64,000 nt of DNA from Powellomyces hirtus (Eukaryota; Chytridiomycota; Chytridiomycetes; Spizellomycetales; Powellomycetaceae), in the NCBI GenBank assembly GCA_025526995.1, contig JAHLKG010000007.1:620001-684000 (forward strand), in the 5' to 3' direction. The translations under genes were made by a program, and so were the position numbers. This document shows, one piece after another, positions 1 through 12,585 of this stretch. Position 1 is the first letter of the stretch. Each line of letters begins with the position of its first letter. The notes under the pieces are model-generated. The model was given only the letters and a program-made list of their open reading frames with translations, made no database searches and had not been told where the DNA came from.

Positions 1-3000
1 TCCTGGGATATGTTGGTGAGCTCGATTTCTTTTTCATACGTCGGGATAAGGTCCAAATCTTCCGACTTCTGCAGCACAATCGCATTGAGAGTCGACGGCT
101 CTGTAAGCGTGAGGGGGGATGTCACAACGGGCTTTTCAACATCGATTGATGACAAATCCACGTAAACGTCGTCCCAAATGGCTTGTGGAAGTCGTTCGGT
201 GCTATCCGATCTCTCCGTCGATAGTCCCAGAATGTTTGCGTGACCAACCTGCAGCCTTCCAATGTCGGCGAACATGCGCACTTCGATACGAATCTTTTGA
301 CCCACGTTGTTCACGTTGATGACATCAATAAACTGGGAGATCAATCCATATTCAGTACATTTCATACGGAAACCAATGCGCGCACAAGATGCCGAAGGCA
401 AGCCGCGATCTGCTGTCAAGCGGGCCGGATTAGGATCACTGCTCTGACCACCTTCACTGCTAGCATCCGTGCTTCCTTCCAATTTGCCATAGTAATCATC
501 AAGTTCCAGACCGCTGGTGACTTCGACTCGGAACTCTAGTGGCAGTCTGCTGGATTCATTACAAATGTTGAATGACCCAGAGTATGTCTTTCCAATGCAC
601 TTGACCGAGCCGAGATCGATCAACGTATCTGAGACGCTGAGTACAGATTGTCCAATGATGGCGGTGAACTTCGCTGTGTATGTCATTACAGCGTACAGTT
701 GCTCTTCTGCCCCAGGCCCTTCTTCCGTAACTTTCGCGTCTTTTCCTTTGCTAGAAACCTTCTCTTTCTTCTGAACCTGAAACTTGATGCCCCCCACAAG
801 TGTGCGGAAATCCTCGCTGACAGCAGATGCAGGGGTGCCACTCGAAGGTGTTCCCGCAGGCGCTGCATTCTGCGCCTTGCTGGCAGCGCCTGCTCCTCGG
901 CGACCGGAAGCTCCGAGGTACGGTTGAAGCGCAATGTATACGGTTAGGCGTCCACTCTTCGGTATCAACAAATCCGTAACAGGAGATTCTGTTTCTGGGT
1001 CGGAGAAAATAAAACATTGCTGCACTAGATTCGAGACGGCACTGACAAAGATTCCATCCTCCGAGATGTTCTCCATTTCATAAGGAATGACACGTGCGTA
1101 CTTTCTCTTCGTGTCCAAGTAGCAATAACCGAAATCCAGCTCGGCAGCACTAGCCAAGGGGTCGGGAAGAGACGGGAAACTCAAATATGCACGAGATATA
1201 ACATAAAATGAGATGTCAACCTTTACTTCCGGCCCTCCTTCGCCGCTCTGGATCGCAATGACAAGGGTTTGCCGCCCGAGAACAGAGGGAGTAAACTGTA
1301 AGTCGATTCGCCGAACTTCTTGGGCCGACAAAGTTCCACTCGTGTCCGAAACAGAAAGGGAACAGCCAGCCTCGGGTGGCAGAACAATAACGTATGGCAA
1401 GGAAATTGCAGTGCGATTTGCAACGGTAAAGTAGCAATCCTTTCGTTCGTTCACTTTGATGTTTCCCAGTTCAATAGACGGAACTTCCACTGTCAACGTT
1501 CGCGCAGGTTCAACGGGTGGGAGCAATTCGATCTTTGACATCTCTAATTGTGTTGTAGACGGTGGATTGACGTTGATAACACCCATCAAATTGGTCTGCT
1601 GAGGAGTAAGGGAAGGCGAGTTGGTGCCCGATGTTCTGCCCAGTTTTGGTGGTAACAGGGGAGACGACGAACGACTCTCCACAAAACCGTCTTCCGGAAG
1701 CAAGCATCTGTTATTCGCATCGGGGCCGTCAGTGTCCTCGCGATTGACAGGGGGATTACGTTGTTGTTCTTCAGTCACAGCTTCCTGATATATGAGTGAA
1801 TGGTAACAAACCACGGCTCGGAAAGCGACCTCTTTTGTGATGTCAGTATTCTTGTGTTCATGAACATATAAGACACCGGACGTTGTTTCTCGTAACAAGT
1901 CGGCTCCTGAGCTCAAATTATCATTCGCGTGGTCGTCTGTTGGGGAAACAGTGGGCAACGAACTGGAAGGAGAAGCTACGGATTCCTGTTGCGAGATATC
2001 CCGTCCATTCCGGTCAAATGCAGTCGAATCGCCGCCACCAATCGCTATTGGACGGAAGTAAACAGCGACCGTCCGGATAGTCCTCGGCTCAAGAGCGAAG
2101 ACAATACTCTGATCCGTCTTTCTGACCTTGAACGGTAATGAAGTTCCGGGTGCAAGTGCTGAGTCAGTTCCAGTGGTGGGATCCTGACCGATATTCAGCT
2201 GGGATGCTCTACGGCTCGCCTCGAAGCTAGGGGTCATGCTATCTCCAGATTGTTCGGGAAGGCGGTCTGTTGGCTCATTTGAGTGATTACCCGGAGTAGC
2301 TCTGGGAGTGACATCGCCGTCGCCGCCAGAACTTGCATCGCCAAGAGCGCTAGCCCCATCCATCATCGGAGCGGCTTTCGGAGCTTCTTCTTTCTCTGTG
2401 TATTCATCATCCACGATCCCGGCACGCAGTTTATCCAGTTTCGCAAGCACCTTCTTCACCTTGTCCTTGTAACCTTTCCGCTTGGCGATTTTCAGTTTCT
2501 GCTCCAGATGCTCGATTTCCTCCTCCATCTCTTTCGAAAGCATGAGGAGAGGTCGCCGCCGCCGTCTCTTTGGCTCGCCAGAGGTGTCCTGCCCGCCGGC
2601 CTCGTCTACGTAGTCATCGTCTTTGTCAACCAAATCAAAGGAAAAAGACGCACTGCATCCCTTGAATCGCAAGTCCTCTGGATCCACTCTGACTTCGAAG
2701 GTTCTCGTCTTTTTGAAACTGGTATTTGAGATCACAATATGTTGCACGACGGGACATAATTCGTTGACCAGACATGCCCCAAAATCCACTTCGAGTGACT
2801 CTAAAGTGAACGGAGCAGGTTTCCTTATCGTGGCTTTGACGGAAATCGACTGATCATTTGTGCGATCCTGAACATTCTCAATGCTTAAACGCTCATGGAA
2901 GGGACCGGCTAGAGATGGGTCAAACATGAATTCAACTTCTCGCTTGCCGTATGCCCGGACAACCCCCATGCGTCCGTCACCCAATATCAAATCGCCCGAT

Positions 3001-6000
3001 GCAATGGAGCCAGATTTACGGATTGCATATAATAGCGGGGCTTCGGAATTGTTCCGAATCACAATTGACTTCGTTCTATGCTCCGTTTTGTCCATTGACC
3101 CGAAATTGATGTTCTTCTGATTCAGCTCCATAATGGAGCGACACAGAGAAGAACGGAGGAGGAGCTCGCGCACAGGGATCATGGCTTGATCGCCCCGCAA
3201 AAGCTGTTCGAACTGCGGCTGCTGAATCTCTCGGTCGAATTCAATGAGTTTCAGATAGACGCGAGAATCCATTTTTCGTGATTTGCCCTGTGGAAACATT
3301 ACGTGGAACTTTTATTACTGATCTGAAGCGTTTCAAATATCCGGCATCTCATACCTGTATCTGAGGCTTGTGTTCGCCGTTGGGCGTAAACACCACCAGA
3401 ATGGGCAAATCGCTGTCAGGTGGAATTTCTATGATCGAGATCGGGACTAACCGCCCATCCTTAATTGCAATCTCGAGTTCGCGGGTGAGATGAAGCCGCG
3501 CACGAACGTACTGCTCCTCGGCAGACAATTTGGACAGAGGTGGTGGCAAGATGCCGGTCACACTTTCGAGCATGCTGAGCAATGTGTTGATCGGCAACTT
3601 CGTAGTGTCGGATATATCATTTAGGGTGCCGATAGAACGATTTGTGGCTTCGTTTACAGTTCGCAATGCCAAATCTAAGGACTTCGTCATTGGCTCAGCG
3701 TCCAGGTCATCACCACCCTTGGCCGGCGTCTCACTTGATGCGTCGTCAAATAAGACGGGACGACGGATTGGCGGTACCGCAGCGCGAGCGGACCCCATCT
3801 CATCGTCTGTTGAAGATAACTTTACGTCGCGGTATTGAGCGCGCAATTGTTTGAGGGTGTTTAGTGGGAAATGTTGCATTGTTCGCCTACGAGGAGAACG
3901 CCGACCATCCTTGTGTCCCAGAGAAGACGCCAGGTCAAGATAATCGGCCGGCGAACTCTCAGTCGATTCCGCAAAGGAGCGGAGTTTTGGTAAAGGTGCT
4001 CCGGTTTTGCTGGTGATTGGTGCCGCGGCTAAAGAACTGCTTGCAATATCTGGTCTCGGCAATTTTCGCCTGTCGCTGATGGACTCGAGCAGTCGTTCAC
4101 GCCGTTCTACCGTGCTTGCTGTGTTGGTTTTAGCAGGCTCGACTGCCGCAGACAGGGTGCGTGCGCGAGTGTAAAGCTTGATCTCTCCAGGGAGCGAGGA
4201 AGCGATCTCCAATGTCAGTCGCTTTTTGGATATATTGGCAATTGTCAAAGTTCTTGCGACAGGGGAGTTCACCACTACAGATCCAAAATCCACGAAATTC
4301 GATGAAGTCGGGGTCAAGATCCGATAAAACAGAGAGTGGAAGGTAACCCGATTCTTGTCTATATTCGTGGAACGCACTTCGACCGTTTGAGCGTTGTCGC
4401 GATTCAGCAGATTTACCACAGTCACCTGCTTCCGGTATTCAGGATTCACCTTTCGGGGATAGATGTCGACCTTTGCCTCAATCGATTGTTTCGGAGGGAT
4501 GTGAATCTCATCACGATACGTGTTTAGCACCTTAGATACGAATCGGAGTTCCACTCGCGCTGGAAGATCAGAACAGTTTGTAATCTGAATTGGAGCAGAT
4601 TTTAATGTGCCGACATCCGTGTCGCCGAAGTTCACCACTTTTGGGGAAACCTCAACAAAGGAGGTACATGTTCGTGCTTTGCATTGAATAGTCTTCTTCT
4701 CTTTTATGCTCATGCCATTGCTAGCATAGGCCAAGAACAGACGGAAATTCCGGCGCGTAAGCCTGCCTCCCCTGTGGTCGGCCGTCGGAGCATCCTTCTC
4801 TGGCCGGTAACAAACTTCGACGATACGTTCTGTGCCAGGTCGCAGAACAATCTCTTCAATTCGTCGATACTCTTCTCCATTGCTCCCCACACCTTCTCTC
4901 GTGGTTTCCGCATGATCGGAGTCTTCAGAATCATTGTCGTCATTGCTATCCGGAGCCGCTGTAGCAGCCGCAGCGATAAGAGATGCCAAGTCGGTGGAGC
5001 CCGCGCCGAAGCCGAAGTGTTCACTGCCTTTCCTATTTCTTAGAGATGGTGATGTGGGCCTCGAGCTGACCGCACTTGGAGGATAGGAAACGTCACTGTT
5101 GTTTGCCGAATGAGTGAATGACAACTCTCGCAATTTGTCGAACAGGCGATCGCCAGCGTCTGCCACCGTAGAGGCTAGTATCGGTAACGCCCCATGCGTA
5201 AGCTCTTCACTTTTCAGTTGGAATACTACTCCGGGAAGATCAGCCGTGAAAGTAATCTCGATCGGTGATTCCGACACATTGCGAAGAACCAATCGCTGCT
5301 TAGCCCACGTGCCAGTAATGCAGTCACCGAAATCGAGAACGTTCCCACTACTGACAACCAGAGATTCTTCTCGGAGGGCTGAGCGCACCACCGCATGGAT
5401 CGACGCCTCGACCGTGTTGCTAGAGTCATTCGCGTTCTCAAGCTGAAGGTCATAGCTGAACTCTCCCATCTCGCGAGGTCGAAAGGTGAGACGTATTCGT
5501 CGCGGCGAGTACGCGGCAATGGGCTTCCCATCCAGTGGGAGTCCGGTATCGTAATCTGATAGCTTCAACCACGAGTTATCTTGACGTTTGGAGAGATCGA
5601 CCATATTGAGAATCCAGTATAACTCAATCTCAGATCGATTCCAAACGGTGAAATCCTTGAAGTATGTTCCACCCACAACACAGTCATCGAAAGAGATGCC
5701 GGTATCCCCGATATCCGTCCAGAGAACCGATCGGCACACTCTCGATCGAAACTTGACGGTGATCTGATGATCCGGCGCCGACTGTATCGTGGGGCTAGTA
5801 ACGTCTTCGCTATCCTTGCTAGTGGATGTGCCAGATCGCGCCTTCCACCCTGGATGAGCGGCTGCGACGGACTTCTCTTCGTCAGGTTCCGTCACATTGC
5901 AAGGACTCTCGTGGAGCGGGGCGTTCTGCTCTCCCATTTCGGACGATTCTAAATTTGAGGTAAGGATATTTTCTGGACTATTGCCTGACTTATAGGCGAA

Positions 6001-6717
6001 AAAGAAAAGCAATCCGTTGACTTCGAAGAAATCATGTGTTTCATCTTCACTACTCAGATGCTCAAGTTTGGTCTCCCTATCAGGTGTCGATTCAACCTTT
6101 TCTGGATTTCTACGTCCACGGCCGGGGCTATCCGGTAAGAAAGCCAGAATTACTTGCTGCGACTGGCCTGGCGCAATTTTGAGTTCGTCTATATGATTCA
6201 CGTAGTTGAAAAGCTGATTAAACTGATGGCCATGATGGGCAGCTTGCTCCGTCCCAAAAGCTCCGATGGCTGCCGCTGCCACGGTGTTCGTTGTGATCGG
6301 GTGCGAGACGGAGGAAAGAGGGGCATCAGGTTCCGGAGACGCGGGACTACTTGAAGATGGGATCCATCTCTGCCCTTGCGAGTATTCGTCGAATTCTGAT
6401 AGGCCCGATTCGACGGACGATGATAAGGACGTTGTCGACAAGTCTCTATGAAAGTGATTGCGGCTACTTGGCCTGCTTTCCCAGTCGGGAAGATTCTCAT
6501 TCGTGAGCTGAAAGGCAATCTGTGATCCTAGATTCGATCGCAACTTCACGGTCAAGAACGAAGAAGAAACGTTCCGAAGCTCGAATCGACGAAGAGCGTG
6601 AAGCCCATTCAAAAAGACACTTTCTAGCACCAACTTGTTCGAGAGATGCACCAGCTCAAGCAAAGGAGGACCAAAAGGAGCTGGCCGAATAGCCGCCGAG
6701 GCTTCCGCTGTTGCCAT
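1..6717 (-). CDS. Giant ASH/MSP (PapD-like) repeat protein, C-terminus cut by the window edge
   Basis: Two exons are visible: 3355-6717, starting at the ATG at 6715-6717, and 3287 down past position 1. They are joined by an intron at 3288-3354 (GTATGA..CCACAG, phase 0). The second exon stays open to base 1, so at least 2,216 residues are present and the C-terminus is missing. Repeated beta-strand motifs of the ASH/MSP type recur along the chain, such as VLDFGDCITGTW, VVNFGDTDVGTL, VDFGSVVVNSPV, INFGSM, VDFGACLVNEL and IELGNIKVNER, each followed by an I-x-N-x-S-type strand. Between them lie long Ser/Asp-rich disordered linkers and one charged coiled coil (about nt 2460-2570). ASH repeats occur in HYDIN, CFAP47, CEP192 and other ciliary or centrosomal scaffolds, so a cytoskeletal scaffold role is plausible. 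I cannot assign a named orthologue. Confidence 0.8.
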
Positions 6718-7318
6718 TCGCCAGTTGGGGTAGTGCGAGTCTGATCAGGGTCATGAACTAGTGAGACGCTACGCTCTGGCGTCCTTTTGTGCCTCTGAGG
6801 AGAGGTATCAGCTTCAGAGCACTGAAATCGAGATACTGCAGTCGTTCGGGATCAGCACTATGCCGAAATGGGAAATCGTCCACTGGTAGTCATAAGCAAC
6901 ATTATGTGGAATAGGTGTGAATTGTGTTGTCAAATGGGGGATGGAGAGGGACCGCGAGAAGAATGCATTGCCGGCACTCCACCTTTTCCCATTATCATCA
7001 AGATGATATTTTTCACTGCGCCACCCGAGCGCGTCGCGCGCAGTCTCGGATTATTCGGTATTTCAAACAGGTCGAAGTGCGAGACGAAAGGTAGGATGGC
7101 GAAGTGCAAGACGAAAGGCAGGACGGAAAAGGCTGTTTGTTCCCTCGATAGCCGCGAGGTACGACCAAGCTCTCTACAAATGCCGCAGTGCTATCGATGG
7201 CCTTCGACTGCCGCTGTGAAAGACCTGCTTGACATTACAGTATACTATGCGAAGTCTTAACAGACAGATGCTATTGAGCGTGCTCAAAGTGAAATATTTT
7301 GTTTTCATACTATGATCT
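6718..7318. other. Intergenic, with a 27-bp tandem duplication
   Basis: This is the upstream region of the ASH-repeat gene (right to left) and the 3' flank of FKBP12. No coding sequence is supported. It holds two adjacent copies of a 27-bp unit at 7073-7126. Confidence 0.6.
7073..7126. repeat. 27-bp tandem duplication, two copies
   Basis: Units at 7073-7099 and 7100-7126 match at 24 of 27 positions; all three differences are transitions. It lies in non-coding DNA and no function is evident. Confidence 0.85.
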
Positions 7319-7950
7319 CTAATTGATTTTCAGAAGTTCGACTTCGAAAGTGAGATCGGCTTTTGCGGGGATGCCTACAAAAGATTGAGGTTCACAAAAG
7401 GATTGTACTTACTCGTTTGACTTTGAACAGCTCTTACCCGCAGGGTGACCTCTTTCACCGTAGGCATAATCATAAGATATCAGCAACTTCGCTTGTTCAC
7501 CGACAGACATCTGCGGGACACCCTCGTCCCATCCTTTGATAACGCGTCCTACACCAATCTGATCGTGGATGAGTAAACAGATCCCTGGTCGTGAACTGTA
7601 ATTCCTCTTCCAACCTGCGTAACAAAAGGCGTTCCTCGATCACGGCTGCTATCGAACTTCTTTCCCCCATCGGTGAACTGCGGATTTCTGAGGTGAGTTT
7701 CTCCAGTTTACCCGGGATGGGAGGCGCAAAACCTACTGTGCCAACGTAGTGCATGGTAACGGTGTCGCCCTGGAGATTCAAGGTGAAACAAAATCCTACA
7801 TCCTATGTGCGTCAATCCACAAGCCTAAGCACCTTTTTGGGAAAGTTCTTGCCATCCCCGGCCTTGATAACCTCTTTGGTTACACCCTGAACGGAAGGAT
7901 TAGGCGTGACAGTGCAATCGTGTGACGGTAAGGATCGCCTCACGTACCAT
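7319..7950 (-). CDS. FPR1: FKBP12-type peptidyl-prolyl cis-trans isomerase
   Basis: Six exons: 7948-7950, 7833-7886, 7737-7769, 7615-7677, 7438-7558 and 7319-7374, giving 109 residues, the usual FKBP12 length. The first exon is the ATG alone, directly followed by a GTACGT donor; the next exon begins [12 protein letters not shown] as in other fungal FKBP12s. Conserved features include HYVGT, the [10 protein letters not shown] loop, VIKGWDEG with the pocket tryptophan, AYGERG and the terminal [15 protein letters not shown]12 catalyses proline isomerisation in the cytosol and is the receptor for rapamycin and FK506. The aromatic pocket residues are present, so drug binding should be retained (family knowledge). 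The gene is divergent from the orphan starting at 8241, with 290 bp between start codons. Confidence 0.95.
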
Positions 7951-8240
7951 GTTGAAAGCGGAAGCGTGGAAACCAGAGCTGAGGCGAGGACAAGCAAGGG
8001 AAAGGCGGCTGGATTGCGAGAGTGCTCGTGCCAACATTATCGTCTGAGTCCTAAATGCCGACAAGAACACAGGGAAAAAGACGAAGTACGGAATAGAGCA
8101 GTTTTACAAGTGGCTGTGCCATCAAGCACCGTTTGCGGGTTAATGAAACTGTCAATCGCGGGAACAAGCCACACCAACGTTCATTCAAAGGTTGTTCGTC
8201 GTTCCATCTTGGGACCATACGGGAAGCGAGTCAAGCGACG

Positions 8241-10605
8241 ATGCCAGATTCCAACGAGCTTGATGTTGTGTCTGCTCCCTTTTTTAATATCGATCTGATC
8301 TTGCCGCAAGAACAGAAAACTTCTGAACTGCAGCAATTGTACCGAACCGGCGTCGCGCGTACTCCAAGCCTTCCTGTTCCCACGTCCACGTCCGAAGCTC
8401 AGCAGCAGGATAAGTCTCGCGGAACAGCCAATAAGTACCTTAATCAAAGACCATGGATGGGAAATTGTAAGCGGAGGAGGCTGTGTCGAAGTGGTCACTT
8501 CACTCATGCTGTACAGTTGTAGCCGGAAACTCTCGTACGCTGTCTTCAGTCAAACGACCTCTGCTCAAAAGAACCTCCGCGCCGAGAATATCGCCTCCCA
8601 GCGCCTTGGGTGAATCCCTTCCATCCTCTCTTGATTTGACCTTGTCCCAGGCGCCGCACAATGCGTCTGGGACAGGAACCATTGAAAGTCATGCGGGAAG
8701 CCACTTGAAAAGAACTGTTGATGCCACGAACGGGACACTGGGTGGTACAACGTATCACGATGCTCATGGATCGGAGCTGTTTCGTCCCGAATTGGGTGAT
8801 AATTTACTTGAAATGAACAATCATCGTAAGTTGGGGAACCTCTGGAACCGCAAGTGTGCCCGAATTGCTTTCTGCAGCACCTGGCGTTAAACAGAAAAAC
8901 ATATCCTTTGAGCAGAGGATGACCGTAAAAACATCCACAAAGATACTCCAATTTCAATGCGACCAGAGCAGATGGTAAATGTGGTTGTTGAAGGACGCTC
9001 CCTCAAGGTAGGATTGGATCGTTCTCATCGAGCATATCAATATCCAGGATCGACCGTCTTCGGCCCGGAAGTCTCAAGAAATGAACAGAGTCAAAGCACG
9101 CGGAGGTGTGGCAATTTGGGCTTCTTTTCTTTCTTATCGGATTGTTCAAGAACCCTCACACTTGGTTGATCCCAGTGGCTCGACCGAGGCTGAGCAGACC
9201 TTCGGGTCGGAAAGTCGGTTCTGTTACTTCTGTGGTGTCAGAGCCCCTGGAAGCGCTCCAACCCCAGCACCTCCATTGTGAGAGCCTACGTGGGAACAGA
9301 CCGGACTATTCTTTTAAAGAGAACATTCAGAACTTAGCTACCACGGGTACGGATCTGCCCAACGAGCTCCAACATGGACCGGAATCGATGCCACCTTTCG
9401 TGGAACCTGAGCCCGAAAACGACGATGGTCGACGAAATGCTACATTGACATTGCAACCGATCAAACACACGCAAGTGGAAGGCGCTATCGAGGATCCAGT
9501 CAACCACATTCCTTTGAATATCTCTGGAATTCGACGTATGTGATGTCGGCTACAGAAGCGTGGGTGCCAGAGTTTGACTTCCGATACAGAATATCCAACT
9601 GTAGGAGGCTCGTCCGTGGCATCGCCAGTTGCTAAGATGGTCTGCAGTGAAATGAGTGATCAGTCTCAGGATGAGCATTCCCGTCGCTCACATGAACAGG
9701 AACTCATTGGATTGTCACGCCACCATACGCCTCCTTATCGGGAATTGGGAAATGAACTCGGAAGACAAGCTGATTGTAGAACTTCTCCGAAGCGTCCTTT
9801 TTTGAAAACAGCAACAAGTCAACCCATTCGGTCAAAAACTGCTGAATTTACGCCTCTCGGAACCGAAAGTCGCAACTCTGCCCATGCGAATGATCGGCCC
9901 CTACCCCTTCAGTCAGGACCACTTTCAAGTAAGTATGCAAAATTAGGGTTCTATCGGTAATGGTATGAAAGAATGGCGCTATAGTCATGAGCCTTTGAAG
10001 GTCAAGGGATCCGCTGCGAATCACGCTTGGAAGCTCCCCAAGGTATTGCTCTAATGATTTGTAGCGGTTTTGCCGAAAATCTCCTGATGCCGCGGCCGAT
10101 TTATATTTGACCTGCACTAGGCTTATTTGAGCAATCTGGAGTACCTTCTGTCCTCCAACCTTCCATTGACCTTGAATCAAATAATCTCCAAATTCGTGAG
10201 GGGGCCGGAGACTGCTGGCTGCAGATACGAAGACTAGCCGAGCGAGGAGTCAGAGCTGTAAGTGTCACATTTTGTCGTCCTAAACGCGATCTTGCATTTG
10301 CTAATGTTGTACAGGCAGAGGAATCTGAAAGAGCTATGACAGCCGCTTTTCACGGTAAGGGATCATGTAGGATAACATTTCATGGCTTGCCCCTAAAAGG
10401 TTTCAGACATCGAGAGGAAGCAGCAAGACTCGTTGCGACAGCAGATGGAGGTACTCGCTTTCTTGCCAAATATTGAAGTTCGGCGCTAATCTTTCTAGGT
10501 ATATAGCTGGATCAAATGGAGCGCACGTTACGCAAACTTCGTGGGGAGGTGATCGAGCATCAGGGTACGGTTCCGAGCATGTCAATCTCCCGGAGAACAG
10601 CCTGA
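8241..10605 (+). CDS. Unrecognised multi-exon Ser/Pro-rich protein with a C-terminal coiled coil
   Basis: I do not recognise this protein. The proposed start is the ATG at 8241 (MPDSNELDVV). Well-supported pieces are exon 8241-8466, intron GTAAGC..GTACAG, exon 8517-8825, intron to 8877, and an exon from 8878. Coding blocks follow at about 9176-9535 and 9571-9930. The C-terminal exons lie near 10200-10258, 10316-10355, 10407-10450 and 10509-10605; they read as a charged coiled coil (ERAMTAAFHDIERKQQDSL, then LDQMERTLRKLRGEVIEHQ) and end at TGA 10603-10605. The middle is low-complexity Ser/Pro/His-rich sequence, and its splice joints around 8930-9175 and 9535-9571 do not resolve by eye. Alternative C-terminal splicing near 10562 is possible. 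Confidence 0.5.
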
Positions 10606-11682
10606 GGTCATGGCTCATTTCTCCATGCCAATAATAGCGCGGATAACCGGCACGATTTGTGGTTTTGCGTCCAGGTTAAAGTTCAACTGACTGGGATGAT
10701 ATCGAATCGTTGGGATCAGAGATGATTTATACACATACAATCATAGATAAGGTTATCGCTCCATACGAAGGTGTATGAAGGTGCTATGCGGTTAACAACT
10801 GTACTGAAAAATGTAGGGGTGATGAAGGGGGCGACCTTTTTTCTTTTAGAATGGTATTCAAGAACGTGCAGTACAATGAAACTTGAGCAATAATATTTAG
10901 TATCATCAAAGCAACAATGTTCTCTAAACCGGAATCAGCGAAGGTGCTTGCCGAGACCGCTAACCCTTCCTTCCCCAGGGATTTCAACCGAGGGAATTCG
11001 AGAGCAGAAACAGAGTTTGCTGAAGGGGTGCGTACCGTCCCCTGTATAAGCGACCTCCCTGAACCTGTATTACCCTGCGTTGAGCACAAAATTCCATGGG
11101 ATGAAGCAAGGTAAGACTCTGTCTGTGCTATCCCTGGCATGAACATGGCCTTAGTACATCATCATGATGTGACGTTGTGAAACGAGTGGTGCAGTGTTGC
11201 AAGAGGAAACGCAGTCGTTACATGTAGCGCCAGCGACGGTAGACCGTGATAAATATCAATCGAGCCAACAAGCAACTTGACATATCTGACAGGGTTTCTT
11301 TCGATTTAAGCAAAAACAGCCCCCACTTTGTTCAGGGAGGAGGAAAGGAGGGGACGTGTGGGCGGGTGACTATTAGTAGTGGGATGAAACGCGAAATGTG
11401 GGGGCTTGGAAGGCCGCCAAGCCACACGTCTCCGCTCCGTCCCAAAGATATCACTTGCTGAAAATCCTTATTTTTTGCGATTAGTACTCTTCAAATAGGT
11501 GGTGGCATCTACTCTGGAACAGCCGGCCGTGTATAAAAGAGAGAGCAACGGACCTTTACCCCGCTCGCTAGACAGAGAACAGAACTAGCGCGGCCCATAT
11601 TAGTTACAACGCTTCAAAGGTCTGGCCACACCAACACCTCTCTCGCCAACACCAAAGGCATACATACTCAGATTGCTTTAGC
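10606..11682. other. Non-coding stretch upstream of the orphan at 11683
   Basis: No gene is supported. A 66-codon open frame at 10917-11114 runs into a GTAAGA donor-like site and could be a stray exon, but nothing ties it to a protein. The right end carries a TATA box and pyrimidine-rich leader for the next gene. Confidence 0.4.
11532..11538 (+). promoter_or_regulatory. TATA box
   Basis: TATAAAA lies 145 bp upstream of the ATG at 11683, in GC-rich DNA, placed to drive the orphan gene. Confidence 0.6.
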
Positions 11683-12585
11683 ATGTCCACCACCGCTTGG
11701 GTTATGGCCTGCCGCGTCCTGTTCCCCGCCTCCGTCAGCGACCTCGCACCCACCTCTGACAACCCATCCTCCCCAACAACAACTATCCCTCCATCTACTC
11801 CCAAGGCACCTATCTCACCGTCCTCCATCCCGTACCCAGGCAATTCCAAGGTCCGTTCTTGTCTAGTTACCAACTTCAATCCCGAAACCAACCACGCCAC
11901 AATCTACCTCGGTTCTTCGTCGCCCAACCTCCCCCATCGTTTCTTTCGTTTCGGTCCTGTTCCTGTTCGAGATGAGCTTCACAGACAACCGCTCCGTACC
12001 ACTCCCAACATCGACCTAAGCTTGTACCTCAATTACACCCACCCAGTTGAAGTCCAGGCAGTTTTCTGTGATCATGCAGAACTAGTGGAGGCATTCGAAA
12101 ACGAGCAGCCACCATCGCAGCCTCCGCTTGGCGACCTTGATGCCTACAACCGGGGTTTGGTTCGGTTGGAGCAACCCGATTTGGAAAGGTTCTTGACTGC
12201 GGCTCGGGAATACAAAGCTTCTCACCGGGATGGTCGTGCAGTTGCGACAAATGATGGGGGTGGAAATGGAAGTGCGGGAGGTGCGAGTGGCGGCGGGAAT
12301 GCGCAGCTGAGTTGGACGCAACTTGTCGCTGATAACCCTGGGGCTTCTGCGGATGCCTTGTTGGTGAAGATGTTTGGGAACGCGGAACCACCGTCCAGTC
12401 CGAATGTGGGGCTTGCGTTTACGGAGAATGGGGGGGATTTGGTAGAGGTGCCATTGATCCCGACTTTAATCTTAGAACCGTGGACAAAGAAAGTGCTGGA
12501 GGCGACTCATGAAACTCATGGGCTGGATGAAGTACGGGAGTTTTCCGAGGAGGCAGCGCTTAACACATCTGCTTGGATAAATTAA
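11683..12585 (+). CDS. Orphan protein, 300 aa, single exon
   Basis: One uninterrupted frame encodes 300 residues. I do not recognise a family. Residues 20-55 are Ser/Pro/Thr-rich. Residues about 60-160 look folded (LVTNFNPETNHATIYLGS, then IDLSLYLNYTHPVEVQAVF). A glycine/serine linker (GGGNGSAGGASGGGN) follows near residue 195. The tail ends in an amphipathic acidic segment (KKVLEATHETHGLDEVREF). There is no signal peptide or membrane span. The TATA box upstream and the long clean frame in an otherwise intron-rich locus favour a real gene; the lack of introns is unusual here. Confidence 0.65.
   Translation: MSTTAWVMACRVLFPASVSDLAPTSDNPSSPTTTIPPSTPKAPISPSSIPYPGNSKVRSCLVTNFNPETNHATIYLGSSSPNLPHRFFRFGPVPVRDELHRQPLRTTPNIDLSLYLNYTHPVEVQAVFCDHAELVEAFENEQPPSQPPLGDLDAYNRGLVRLEQPDLERFLTAAREYKASHRDGRAVATNDGGGNGSAGGASGGGNAQLSWTQLVADNPGASADALLVKMFGNAEPPSSPNVGLAFTENGGDLVEVPLIPTLILEPWTKKVLEATHETHGLDEVREFSEEAALNTSAWIN

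Noticed and set aside
4684..5043. Plus-strand frames within the ASH-repeat gene
   Set aside because: They lie inside a continuous coding exon on the other strand and resemble nothing known.
11604..12391. Minus-strand frames inside the 11683 orphan gene
   Set aside because: They overlap the longer plus-strand frame with TATA box and leader, and have no family resemblance.
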